Shown piece by piece: positions 22,231 to 33,402 of a stretch of 64,000 nucleotides of DNA. Origin of the DNA: Ascidia mentula (lineage: Eukaryota > Chordata > Ascidiacea > Phlebobranchia > Ascidiidae). Made by a program: the position numbers and the translations under genes. The stretch lies in the NCBI GenBank assembly GCA_947561715.1, contig OX387199.1, positions 14,017,001-14,081,000 of the forward strand. Reading direction: 5' to 3'. How positions within the stretch are numbered: position 1 is the stretch's first letter; every line of letters starts with the position of its first letter. Below the pieces are notes generated by a model. It made no database searches. It was not told where the DNA came from and worked only from the letters and a program-made list of their open reading frames with translations.

Positions 22231-23136
22231 AAAAACAACTTTGTCTTGTCAGGTCTTCCAAATGTCTTTGATAATTGTTGGTTTAACTCTGTGTTGCAAG
22301 CAGTTATGATGTTTGTTTGATGTGGTTCCTATTGTCGGTGGTACTGAAAGTGACTTAAAAGTAAGAATTGCTAGATTTGTTTGTTGCCTCGCGGGTAATC
22401 AGGTAGATAAGTCTTTGTATTTGCAGTTAGTTAAAGATGTTTGTGCGCACCTTGGTTGGACGTTAGGCCAGCAACAGGATCCCAACGAGTTTGTAATGCT
22501 TATCGACTTTACATCAATTTTAAAAACTTGTGAGTTAAATTTTTCGTTTAATTACAAAACATCCACCATTTGCAAGTCTTGTGGCAACGAGGAGAAATTT
22601 GAAAATCAACAACCTGTATTGAGTTTGCCTCTGTTCGATGATATCCCCGACGAAAGCAATCTCAGTGCTTATTGTGATGCTCAATTTCGCAGCGTTGCTC
22701 GGGACCGTTGTGCGCATTGCAATTTAGAAACACAAAAAGCTATATTAAATGAGCTTACTGAAACGGCGGACATACTTGCATTGGATTTTACTGGAATTTA
22801 GACGGGATAAAAAGAAAAAAACGAGTAATTCCTGATAAAACGTTGTCTTTTTCGCAAGGAGTTTCATTTAGGCTCGTGTCTGTTGTCGTACATGTTGGAA
22901 CTGGGGTTAATTTCGGTCACTACGTAGCTTACAAGTTTTCGGAATATGGAGTAACTGAGTTTAATGATAATATTGTAAGACATGTAACTTTGAAAAGCGC
23001 GGAGGAGAAAATATTGACCGGAAGTTGTATTTTTTTTTGTAAAAAATTAAAACCTGAAAACAGACCCATTCTGCCTCAACCAGTTACCGTTATTCGCAGA
23101 AAGCGACGCCGTTTTAATGAATCAGCAGCAAAGTAA
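22231..23136 (+). pseudogene. Ubiquitin-specific protease (USP/C19) domain, broken
   Basis: The Cys box is SGLPNVFDNCWFNSVLQAV (about 22250-22305) and fits GL.N.GN.C..NS.LQ. QQDPNEFVM (about 22470) is the QQD box. Two C-x2-C pairs (CKSCG at about 22570, CAHC at about 22711) match the zinc ribbon. The His box is VVVHVGTGVNFGHYVAY (about 22880-22932), followed by EFNDN with the third catalytic position. All catalytic positions are therefore recognisable. The domain is spread over three frames, with a shift near 22310 and a stop near 22800. USPs remove ubiquitin from proteins, so the element may have protected its proteins from degradation; that is inference. Confidence 0.72.
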
Positions 23137-23159
23137 AGTAATCGCATCATTTATAAAAA

Positions 23160-23706
23160 CATATCTTTTCAACACAAGGTTGACGGCAGTGATGAGTTTG
23201 TTTCAGATTTTAACTTGTTGGCATTGCCTACGCAAGAGGTGTATAAGTTTGTTTTAAAGCAACTAACAGCGTCCCTGTCCAAATCGTTTCACATTGGGAA
23301 ACATAGAACCGACTGTTTCCGCATTTGTATATACTACCGCCAAAACAAAAATCGCTTGCAAAACTTTAATAGAAATTTCGTTTCGGAAAAGTTGTCACAA
23401 AATGTGATTGAAAACCTATTGCGATTGGTACATCATTTTTTTGGTCAAAATCGCGTACGACAACGGCTTATTGGATGTCAAGTCTTTAGGGAATCGTATA
23501 GCGGATTGGAGTTGAAACAGGATACAGTTGTCCAAGAGAGCATGGTTGCCGATATGTTAAATAAAAAGGAATTGGATGATAATTTGTTTTTAAAGGGAGT
23601 GTTGCACTTTGAAGCTATCACATATTACGTTGTAAAGGTGTTTAATGTGACTTATGCTAAGGCTTCGAATGACTTGGGTTTCAAGGCAACGTCTTACATG
23701 CAATAA
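23160..23706 (+). pseudogene. Unrecognised C-terminal region after the USP domain
   Basis: The frame reads DEFVSDFNLLALPTQEVYKF and continues to YAKASNDLGFKATSYMQ with a stop at 23706. It is open for about 180 codons from about 23166, following a short gap after the USP stop, and is probably part of the same gene. A consensus acceptor (ttttcag at about 23726) and a short further frame lie just downstream. No family is recognised. Residue composition is that of a soluble protein rich in Lys and Asn. Confidence 0.4.
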
Positions 23707-23790
23707 TGAACATAATTGTGTTATTTTTCAGAGAGATGACTTCATTGCTTACATCAGGACTGTTTGTGTCTAAATGTTGTTTTATCTGTA

Positions 23791-23797
23791 AAATAAA
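23791..23797 (+). terminator. Possible polyadenylation signal of the Ulp1/USP gene
   Basis: The sequence aataaaa lies about 85 bp after the last stop codon of the preceding gene, on the same strand. Position and sequence fit a polyadenylation signal, but the motif is common in AT-rich DNA. Confidence 0.35.
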
Positions 23798-23799
23798 AC

Positions 23800-24479
23800 C
23801 ACTACGATAGCCGGAACCTTGACGTGGTGTAGTGGCTTTATACCAACACCGGCATAGTTATTAATGCTAAATTTAAAGCTTACAAACTACTTGAACTGTA
23901 CACTACATGACTGTACAATTTCTAACAAATTTATGATTACGGAAAAGCGTTGTATATACAATGTGATATAAGGTTGAGGTTTGATCAAAGAACTGAAATG
24001 TCCCGCATTTAAAAAGGAAATAGATTTCAGGTTTCTTTCGTATACGAGCCATTAGTGCAAAAAAGCAGCGTATGTTGTTCCATGCTCTTAGCTACACAGC
24101 TACATTTGAGGCGGGTCTAAAAAAATTCCTCGGTTCGGAACAATTTTAATCTTGTTTTCAAACTTGTCACTGCTTTGGTTCCAGGCTTATAAACTGAAAG
24201 CTATACAGTTTGTCATTAATTGGCCTTAGCATATTGTTGCGTCACAGATCTACCAGGATTGTCTGCTTGACTGCGTTTCGTTGGAAGCTGTCAGTTGTGG
24301 AAATTGAAAACATGTTGTGATGGTGTGACGGAAAGTTACTAAAGTTCAAAAAAAGGGATTAGCCTACAATTTGGAAACCATGTCCATTATTGTTTCGCCT
24401 TTACTTGTTTCGTTTGATCGTACGCTGCATGTCACATGGCCCTCTGTCGGACTGAAAGTTATTTCGTTGGCATACGAGC
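23800..24479. other. No gene; first copy of a diverged local duplication
   Basis: There is no open frame of note. The segment at about 24038-24290 is similar to about 24995-25260, with shared blocks such as atgttgttcca, gctacatttgaggc and cggttcggaaca. The two segments are diverged copies of the same sequence, separated by the hAT insertion. Confidence 0.6.
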
Positions 24480-24994
24480 CAGGGTTGCCATTTGGCCGTC
24501 TTCACGGCCAAATTCCAGAAATTTGGCCGTTTGAAAATCGGCCTGGCCGCGAAAAAATCGTTTGGCCGTGAGGCAGATATTTGGCCGAATTTCACTTGGT
24601 ACTATATAAATCCACAAAAGGCATTGCTGGTTTCAGGTTATCAATAGATTTGTGGACGATTGTGTTATCATAAATATGTCTCAAAAAAATTGTTACGTCA
24701 TAAACTAATCTTGACTGAGTTGGCAAAGAATTATGCTGCAATCGTAATGTTTTAGCAACATAACCGGTTTTGAAACCGCTGATAAGCATAGATAACAGTG
24801 TTTTAAACATACAATTTACGAATTTATTTCCGACTATATAGTCGTTTCTAAAGGAAATCATCAAACTTATAACGTGATTTGGCCGAATTTTGGCCGTAAG
24901 AGAAAAAAAATATCAAAAACGTGATTTGGCCGAATTTTGGCCGTAAGAGAAAAAAAAATTGGCCGTCAAGTGTTTTGACCATCTGGCAGCCCTG
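24480..24994. mobile_element. hAT element, non-autonomous, 515 bp, with TTTGGCCG motif arrays
   Basis: The terminal repeats are CAGGGTTGCCA at 24480 and TGGCAGCCCTG ending at 24994 (one mismatch). The exact 8-bp duplication ATACGAGC flanks it (24472-24479 and 24995-25002). The related segment at about 24041 has ATACGAGC once without the element, giving an empty-site control. About ten copies of TTTGGCCG or its complement lie near both ends, including a 47-bp unit repeated twice at 24871-24964. Such subterminal motifs usually bind the hAT transposase. A minus-strand frame at 24592-24864 shows no recognisable domain. Confidence 0.9.
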
Positions 24995-25002
24995 ATACGA
25001 GC

Positions 25003-25420
25003 TACCGGTGTAAAAAAATAAGCACCAACATGTTGTTCCATATGCTCTTATGAGTGCCCAAAATACGCATTAGCATCTTGTTGTACGTGCCCTGGGCTAC
25101 ATTTGAGGCAATTTAAAAAAAATTCTTCGGTTCGGAACATTTCCAAATTTGTAATCAAACATGTCGCTGGCACTATGCTGAAACTGTACAGGAGATCATT
25201 CAGCACTATTGTATTGTTGCGTCATAAACACGCATTGGTTTGTTCGAAATATTTCGCTGGAATCAGCCAGCAATCTAGTTTACAGAAACTCTTTGCTTGT
25301 GTCAGGAGGTTTAAGGAAGTGTTGTATCTTATAGCATGGAAATAGTTCGTTGTTGAGTTAAGACTGTAACGACTTACAAGTGAACAATTAGAGTAACTGT
25401 GCGTGCAGTCACCACGTTTG
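25003..25420. other. Second copy of the local duplication, no gene
   Basis: This stretch matches the segment from about 24049 with many substitutions. It carries no coding signal. A further short match (gtgcccaaaatacgcatt) recurs at 25056 and 25434. Confidence 0.55.
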
Positions 25421-25429
25421 AATATGAGC

Positions 25430-26376
25430 TATGAGTGCCCAAAATACGCATTTGCATCTTGTTCTCCGCACCATTGTTTGTGCGAATGAGAACCTTTAAC
25501 TGATCGGCTCGATGCAACCACAACCATCGCTAAAATAAATTTATGGTTTACCTCATATTTTATTTCTCTGCCTATACATACCTTTTTTTCTTTGAGCCAA
25601 ATATTACTAAAGTGCTTCTGCAGTTTTACATTATTTTTCCAGTGTGAGCTGGACTGTAAAAACTGCAATGCTTTTTCGTAGCTTTCTACACATTCTGCAC
25701 TTGCAACATTTCTCATTAGTGCAAGCACTTCGTCCTTATGTTCACCCACATTGTTGTCAGACTTTCTGACCATGCCTGTTCTCGATGAAAATCACAAATA
25801 AGGACATGTGTATCTGGAAGCATATTTTGTTTGTTGAATGTTTGTTAGCTCCTGCAAATTTTACAATGCCCACCTGCAAAAAAACTCTCAATTGCATGTA
25901 TTTCAGCATCACATTTATCAACCATAAAATAGTTTGGTTTCCAAAAAGGTGCCCAAGTTTTTGAAATGGACAATGCCTCCTCAATGTCCAATTGTCGCTC
26001 ATTTTGTGTAATGAAAAAGGAAGAGCATACTTAGATGTTTTGTAGGTAGCATCAAGTAAACAAATATCTTGCCCATAACGAATCAATAAATTGAGTTGCC
26101 AGGCAAACCGGTGTACAAACAACATAGTTTGTTCTGATTTAATTACTGTTGCTGATTCCCCATTATCAACAACATCAGGTTCCTTGCCAGCAATGTAAGG
26201 ACGGAAATATTTTTTTCCATTCATCAACTAAGTTTTGGACATTGGTTTGATCAATCTTTGCCAACCTGTATTTTGCAAAAGCTCGATAGTAGTGGTTTCG
26301 CACATCCTTTGGTCCATCTTCATTTTTAAAGAGTTTATAGGCTACATAGTGTTTCAGGCCTCTCAAAATTTGCTAT
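25430..26376 (-). pseudogene. MULE transposase fragment, reversed copy
   Basis: On the minus strand this repeats the transposase of the MULE at 36786-42056: RGLKHYVAYKLFKNEDGP (about 26310), YFRPYIAGKEPDVVDNGE (about 26190), the DDE-domain block CLLDATYKTSKYALP (about 26050) and VGEHKDEVLALMRN (about 25740). Compared with the better copy it has lost a dozen residues after NEDGP and part of the core after the first catalytic Asp. It ends near 25430 without the SWIM and Ulp1 parts. Frame breaks occur near 26220, 26010 and 25770. It is a dead 5' fragment, and its upstream side includes a putative terminal repeat at 26831-26922. Confidence 0.8.
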
Positions 26377-26830
26377 CAAGCTAGGCTTTTTTTCGAGGAT
26401 TGTGAATAAAAGTATTTGTTTCATGGTGCCAGAAAAACAGAATAATGAAAACACAATATGTCTGGCAGCAATTTAGGCATAACAATAAACGTAAAATACA
26501 TTTTTGGGCAAACATTACCATGATTGATTCATCCCTTTAGAATGTGCACATCGTATGCAGTTACGAAAATGGCGCCTTTCCTAAAGTCGAAACATTCACA
26601 CTCATTAAAAAAATACATAGCCTACTTCACTGTTTCTTTTACAAATCTCAACAGAAATGTAAAAGAAGCTGTAACGTAAAAACAGTATTGTATAGGCCTA
26701 TTTCAATAATTTTAGGATACATAACTGAGGGGTGTTTTCGCGCCAGTTACCAACGCAACGAGTGCATAGCGGTATGCCAACTTAAAAGCAGTTTGCACGT
26801 TGCCTCTTGTAATGCGATTCGAAATAAAAT

Positions 26831-26922
26831 TATTATTACATGTGTTTAAACAGCAGGTGATTGCTTTCTTCAATTAACGCTCGCGCTGATTTCTATGCAA
26901 TTCGCATATCTCGACTAATTCT
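26831..26922. repeat. Putative MULE terminal repeat (right end, copy next to the reversed transposase)
   Basis: This stretch is about 85% identical to 41968-42056 and in the same plus-strand orientation, including aacagcaggtgattgctt and tatctcgactaattct at its end. The neighbouring transposases point in opposite directions, which is what a terminal inverted repeat predicts. Confidence 0.6.
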
Positions 26923-26999
26923 AAGCTAGTGTACAAACTAAATGGGCAACGAAAGGAATACAAAAGACTGTGGATGAAACAATACAGAGAAATAAAAAA

Positions 27000-29345
27000 G
27001 AAATGCCGAAAGGTTGAAAAGTTCTGAAGAAGCATTCCATGAAATTGTCAACCAATGCATCATTTCCAAAAGTTATTTTATGTTAGACAATTGGTGTTTT
27101 TTGTTAAGTAGAAGTGCTGTAATTAAGAAACGTGGTCAAAGCGCCTTTTTTTTTCGGCCACCTAGTGGTAAATTTGGGAACTATTTTGGGCTTCACAAAG
27201 ATAACATTTTTTCTAGACATGTTAAAGTAAGATCTTAGCAAATGAATCAATGTAATACAGTAGCATATACAGTTTCTATAAATACAGATAATGATTTAGT
27301 TTTTTTTATTTTCTTTCTTTATTAAGGCATTTGCTAATGTGAATGTATCATGTCACACACAACACCCAAAACTTTTTTAAATTTTTTTTTTTTTAAAACA
27401 ACAAAGAAGTATAAAGTGCTTTGTAAATTAATACTGATAGTAATTTCAAGTAAATTAGGAATGGTGTTTGGCAGTATGTTGTCTGTCTAAGCAGTATACA
27501 GCAGCAACTAAAATTAAGGCAAGAGAGAGAGAAGAATTATTACTACTAAAGTCATACAGGCAAGTAAAAAATTGTAATAAATGGAGATATTTTGTAATAA
27601 AATGGAGTCATGCAGAAAAAGTAAAAAACTACAGAATTCGGCAAAAACAGGTAAACCCAAATTTTCAAAAAGATGAAAACAAAGGAATTAAACAAAGAGA
27701 GTTCAGAATATGTCTAGTTAGCAGAAAGAAAAATATAAAAAAAAGCTCGCGAAAGGCAGCAGAAAAGAAGAAATTCAAGGAAGGATAATGAAAGTAGGCC
27801 TACTTTATCAACAAGTACTCCGACTCACAACCCTTACAATTCCCGACAGTCATTTGGAAAGGCTGTTAAAAGATGTTGCCGTCTTCACCCAGAAAAAAAA
27901 AAGGGCGGTAATAGAAAAATTAGCACAGTCTGATAACTTTGTGGGATAAAAACGGGAGATTTTATTTTACAATGTTTTTAAGAGAGCCCTACTACATTTA
28001 TTGCAATGACGTAGAGAACCCTGAGGTTCCTGTGGGATTTTCAACTTTCTGCAGCCTCCGACCAAAAAATTTTCTTTTGCTCAATTCCTCCCCAAAAGAT
28101 CAATGCAAGCGCACTTTTCATGAAATTTTTTTCTGTCGTTACAGACTTTGAATGTTAAATACACTGTCATTCTGGGATGATGTCCTATGCTCCACAGTCC
28201 CCGACAGTAAATGTTGGACAGGAGAATGCAGTGAGTGCTCTCATTTAAGACCAATGAAACCACTAAACACAGTTTACAATCAGTGGCAAAAAAACAGATT
28301 CAGAACAACATAAGTTGCACATTGTCACAGAGGAAAAATTTGTTGGGGATGTGCTTGAAAATTTAAAATGCAGTTTCACTAATTTGGTAAATCATGTTAA
28401 TACAAAAAGAATTCAAGCAAAAAGTTTCAAAAATGACCTCATAGATCCACATAGCAGAGTTTTACAAATAGATTTTGCCAGGTCATATGACTGCAAATTT
28501 CAGATTGAGCCACAAAGTGCACTTTGGTCGAGAGAGAGTGTGACTTTATTTACAGCTGCACTTACATCCCCCACCCAAAAAAAAAAAAATTTCTGTTCTG
28601 CTCCAATATAAAATCGAAAGATAAGGACACAATCTATGTGTTCCTCGACCACCTGAACAAAAATTTTGTTATGCTACAACAAAATGAAGATATTAAAAAT
28701 GAAATACTTTGTGGAGTGATGGGCCTTCAGCTGATAGACTTTTGTATGGAAGTATTTTGCCACTTCACATGGCAAAGGTGTGGTTGATGGAATTGGTGGC
28801 AATTGCAAGTCATTGGTTCGGCGAAAGGTATTCAGCAAGCGCGAATCAGGAATTATTGTGCAAAATGCTCTAGATTTCGCAAATGTAGCTTATAAACTTG
28901 TTACAGCCACCAAAGTATGCTATATTTCACAAGGTGAAATAGAACATATGATCAGATCCGAAAACCCCTTTATCAATGTGGAAAAAGTACCAGGCATTTC
29001 AAAAATGCACATAATTCAAGCTGAGATGGGCTCTGTGAAAATGTGGAAAAATGTTGAATTTCAGAAAGTTTCAGTTCAATGTAATTTTACAATTAAGTGC
29101 CAGTATGAAGTTGGAGATTGGGTTGTTGTTGTTTATGATGGACAGCACTAACCAGGAGAAATTACAGAAAAATATTTAGATAGTTTAAAGGTCTGCACTG
29201 TGATTTCGATGAGTGGTCCAAGTTGCTATAGGTGGCCAGAAGTAAAAGATGAAATTTTGTATAGCTTCAATAATGTTCTTAAAAAAGTCTCATCCCCTTC
29301 TGTAGCAGGAAGCAGAGGGAAGTTTTCGTTTTCAAACAAAATATA
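27000..29345 (+). pseudogene. Decayed DDE-type transposase of an unassigned family
   Basis: Blocks in order along the plus strand: RQSFGKAVKRCC region (about 27850), LREPYYIYC (about 27975), LQIDFARSYDCKFQIEPQSA (about 28468) with the first catalytic Asp, then SKDKDTIYVFLDHLNKNF (about 28615). VVDGIGGNCKSLVRRKV (about 28775) and QNALDFANVAYKLVTATKV follow, and finally SGPSCYRWPEVKDEILYSF (about 29212). This order fits a large family of animal transposase-like proteins I know only as uncharacterised. Frames change several times and stops are present. It may have had its own Lys-rich N-terminal zinc region (about 27470-27790). No terminal repeats were found. Confidence 0.55.
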
Positions 29346-30489
29346 GTTTTACTTTTAATCTGTTGTGTGTTTATAACTTCATTCTTATAATTTCATATTC
29401 TGTTACGATTATTTCGGTTTTTTATTGTATCCGAATACTTTTCGCATGTTTTTAATGGCTTGTTACATTTTGTTTAAAGTTTTTGCCAGGTTCAAGACAA
29501 TTACTCCATCTTTCATGTTTTTTGACTAAAAAAAAACTTTAAAAAAACATTTTGTTTTATTTGTGTTTAGGTATTTTATTTTTATAGTTGGCTCTCATAT
29601 GTATTTTTATAATGTTTAAGTTGCTGTTGTTTTCTGTAGCATTAAATATGTTAACTTTCGTTTTTATTTAAAAACAATTTGTTAAATTTAACAAATAAAA
29701 TACAAGTTCAACATGTAATTGGTGTTACTTGTTACTAACAGTCAGTTATTGGGCATCTACTTAAGTAGAACTATGTATATTAACAGGCTGTCACACACGT
29801 AACTTTGTTTCACCCCCCCATTTTTGCAATGTATCCAATCCCAGAAGTTTAGGTGTTTGTATGATTGATATAGTTAAATCAAGTGGTTTTGTTGGGTTAT
29901 TGGTATATCTCAACAAAATTCACTGACTTTAATCATCCAACAGGCAAACACGTATATTGAATAACTTTGTGTGTCTTACAAAAATGAATATAATATGATT
30001 TAATTGTACTCAGTGTCACAAACGTAACCGCTGGAATGCTTCTGAATCAGATAAAAACACCCGGCCATCAAGCACATCAGAACAAAAGCTTTACCCGACA
30101 AGGTAAAGAGTACTGACAGCAATGCAAATTTACAAGGTATGAATTTTTTTGAAGAGTCTGCAATGGAAAGCTGTTCCTCTAAAGATATTGCGTTGTCCGT
30201 ACCCGATTGTAAAACCCACCCGTGCTGGGGGGGGACGGCAACCCCGGTCAAGAAAGCCCAACCCCTTTTTACGGCTTGTCCGTCGATGTTTTGCAACCAG
30301 CGTATCTTTGGCATCAAAATCCGTCGCGAATTGATCAAAAAACTACTAGTAAACCTCGTACGACCCTGACGTTAATGCAATCATTTATTATTTTACAACG
30401 TACGATTGTTCTTGAACAATGAGCCCACAGAGCTAATTGTTACGCAAAAATTACAAATTTTCCCGCATAATTTGGTACACACACGTGTA
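29346..30489. other. No gene; AT-rich sequence
   Basis: This is low-complexity T-rich sequence with no coding support. A small G-run (gggggggac) at about 30230 lies in a short frame that I do not support. Confidence 0.5.
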
Positions 30490-31200
30490 AGAATTGGTGT
30501 TTGTTTTGTTTGTTTGTTACGTGTTCAGCTGCAATTGAAATGTTTCCTGACTCCGGACAAACCAAACTTGGGTTAGTTGTTTTATTCAGAATACACCAAG
30601 ACACAAACACAGATATGTGGAAATCAGACGTTTTTGGTCCCACAAGCACGCCAAAATGTAGAACAGAATGGTGAAACTACACTAGGCCAAAGCCCAGTGC
30701 AGAGTAGGCGATTCCACGATGTGGAATGAAATGTGACCGCAAGAACACAGAACTTATACGCACTTGAATTATGCGTCCGCGTGAGAGCACTTATCGATAA
30801 TTGCATCTTACGAGCAATTCTCCTGGGTCGTTCCAGGAACTGTGGTATTTACCTGGGCAGTACAAAACTGCAAGTCATTCTCATTACTTCACAGCATAAA
30901 CGTTACAATAGTCTCACCCCGAAAAGTGTTTTACATAACAGGCAAAAGAACGATATGAAAGAGAAAAAGAAGAAAAGTGATATTTTAGCTTTGTCAAAGT
31001 ACATGTCACAAAACAATGGCCAAATAACAAAACCATGCGTAAAATATGTCAATCAGCAGTTACGTGCTTCATCAAAAACAAAACTAGAGCAAGGATTTTT
31101 CCTATTGGGGCTTCAGACATATAAAGAGTGGGGAGGCATATTGGGCGACCTTGCTTAATTTCGCGCCATTTAGTATAAAGGCGTCAGGTCCCGTGCTTAC
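30490..31200 (-). repeat. Interspersed LTR-like repeat, copy 1
   Basis: About 700 bp is repeated at 54425-55110, and part is found again at 32037-32276. Read on the minus strand, the core starts TGTAACGTTTATGC and runs past a TCATTCCACATCGTGGAAT palindrome toward aataaaac, as expected for an LTR. The copies are diverged by substitutions and indels, so it is an old family. It is probably a remnant of a Ty3/gypsy-like element. Confidence 0.55.
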
Positions 31201-31429
31201 AATTGTAATGCAGACACGTTAAGGGTTGAATCAACATTTCACATTTAACAGACGTCAATTACGCAAGGAATAATATTAACTAACGTTTCGGTGACAATAA
31301 GACTTAACAAAGTTTAAAAACCCTTTTACAGAAAGTGAACATAAGGGGGTTAGTATTACATAACCACTGGGGGCTAGACATTTGCATGAAAGAGTAGAAA
31401 CAAAAGTAGTATGCACATTACCGGGTAAT

Positions 31430-32036
31430 TTACGATAATGTTCCGACGTTTGTAGCCAAGATTTCTTGAAGTATCCTTGATGTTTGCAATGGCAGATAAA
31501 AATTTAGTTCATTGCCTTTAATAATCCATGAGCGTTGACAGCGAAATTGTATAGTCCAACAGCATTCCATAGGTTCGACTGTAAAGTTCTTGAAAGTGGA
31601 ATTGACAGTGCGATTTCCCGCAGCGACACGCCAACGCCCGCCGGCCGCCGTGGCCAAAACAACGAGACGGAAATTGTGCAGGGTGAAATGAACAATCACG
31701 AAAAATATCCAACGTTGTAAATGGGGAACGATAAAATCCGTGCGTACGCGAAAAACAATCTCCACTAAGTTCGAGTAAAGCGCAGAGCTGGAGTTGACGA
31801 ATCCTCAGGAAAGCACTCGTGGACGAAAATTGGGAAGAACGGTTGATGAATCCAAGAGAGATGGTAGCAGCAACGTCCAACAATGGAAAGCGAGGAACCT
31901 CGAAAATCTCAGCAAGATTTGAGAGATTTGCTCGTTAATTTGCAAGGTGAAGATTTTCGTTCGTCTTGGTAGAAATAGTTGCAATCTTCTTTCTTCGAAT
32001 TTTTGCAGGAAACTTGCAGTTACGGGGTCACCAAAA
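31430..32036 (-). pseudogene. Leader and gag-like remnant of an LTR element
   Basis: Directly downstream (minus strand) of the LTR-like repeat at 32037-32276 is TTTTGGTGACCCCGTAACT, which resembles a primer-binding region. Open but unrecognised frames follow it toward 31518. The positions relative to the repeat are those of a leader and gag start. It is a broken fossil, and the assignment is by position only. Confidence 0.35.
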
Positions 32037-32276
32037 ATGTAGGATACACAAAGGCACGCCAACTGTAGAATGAAGTGGTGAATCTACACTGAAAAAGCCA
32101 CAGAAACCAGAGATTTAAAAACAATCAAAACAGGGTAAGAATGCCGTCGCGTGAGCTACGATACTGTCATTATGTGATTACAGTCAATTCTCCTTGGGCA
32201 GTTCCAAGAACTGTGATATTTATCTGGGCGGTACAAAACTGCAAGTCATTCTCATTACGTCACAGCATAAACGTTA
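32037..32276 (-). repeat. LTR-like repeat, copy 2 (about 240 bp)
   Basis: On the minus strand it begins TGTAACGTTTATGCTGTGAC and ends CCTACA, giving TG...CA ends. The first 90 bp match the repeat at 30490-31200, and the middle (ctctggtttctgtgg) matches the one at 54425-55110. A primer-binding-like sequence follows the end. It is old and broken. Confidence 0.55.
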
Positions 32277-32339
32277 CACACGTATGCTTTTATAAACGTG
32301 CATAAGTGTCAAAAAAACATCTGTTATTAGCAAGACAAG

Positions 32340-33110
32340 TCAGGAGCCTGTGCAAGCTAAGAAGTCGTCGTCTAAAGATGCAGGTAACGACAAGGGAGAC
32401 ATTGCAACACCATCATTAGCCAATGTCGACATCCCCTGCGCACCTAGTATAGCACTCACGACACATAACAACGCCTCAAGTTCGAGTGACGCTGTCACAA
32501 ATAGGCCGGCCAAAAAAAGGGAGGCGTTATCAAGCTTCCTGGGAAATAGAGTTTTCTTGGCTAGTATACGAAGAATTTAACGGCTTTGCTCACTGTCGTG
32601 TTTGGAAATGGGCCGTTGTTCATAACCACATTTGTTCATCTTAAAAAAAATGTGCTGACTACAGGACAGCAAAAAGTATGGATAGATGGGTTTGACAATT
32701 TCTACGAGGGAAAAGCTGCCCTTCGAAAACACGAAAAAAGTCTTGTCCATACAGAGTGTGTGGGAGCTCATTTGATTAACCAGCAAGCACCAAGAACATC
32801 TGCACTTGTGAATGCAAAAACAGCGAAAAAATTAAGGCAAAAAAGAGCAGTTCAAGAGTCCATATTCGACGTCGTGCTTCATTTAGGGCGCCAGGGATTA
32901 GCAATAAGGGGTCACGAAGATGAAGACTCAAACATGATTCAAGTTCTCCATCTACTTGCCAAACGAGTTGAAGATATAAAACTGTGGCTTGAGCGTCAAA
33001 ACTTTAAATGGATAGGGCATGATACTCAAAACGAAATGTTGGAATTGCTCTCCATGACACATTGTCCGTGTTGCTTCCAAATTTTTCAACAGTTCTTCGT
33101 CTCTACTTAA
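32340..33110 (+). pseudogene. hAT transposase N-terminus (ZMYM1/TTF zinc-finger type)
   Basis: A Ser/Thr-rich leader (32350-32580) is followed by a broken zinc-finger region. The long block 32670-33060 contains GFDNFYEGKAALRKHEKSLV, then LGRQGLAIRGHEDEDSNM and LWLERQNFKWIGHDTQNEM. This order is that of hAT-like proteins with a TTF-type zinc finger followed by the start of the transposase core (RQGLA.RGH, HD.QNE). The element ends near 33110, where unrelated sequence starts, so the catalytic core and dimerisation region are missing. A frame change lies between the leader and the finger. It is a dead 5' fragment. Confidence 0.68.
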
Positions 33111-33402
33111 CACTACCTTGTTGTTGTTATGATAACGTTATAATCAAGAACCAAACATCAACGTTATTGTAATGTTATCCTAAAAACAAAAAATCAAATA
33201 CCCAGTTTGATATCCTGAAAACAAAATGGTCATTAAATACCCAGTTTGATATGGCTACTGGCGAGGCTTCTGGGTTATCAAAAATGCCCAACGACCACAT
33301 GCAGGATGGCTCCCTTAGCCGTGGTTGGAAATCCTGTACAAACATCGTCTAACTAACACTAACATATTGTTTAATACTTGCAAATCACAACCCACAAGTA
33401 AA

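Noticed and set aside
20751-23706. Polinton or other virus-like origin for the protease gene
   Set aside because: No capsid, polymerase or packaging gene is visible, and the USP domain and transposase-like tail fit a DNA transposon better.
31430-31883. Several overlapping minus-strand frames as host genes
   Set aside because: They lie in the leader position behind an LTR-like repeat and have no conserved domain.
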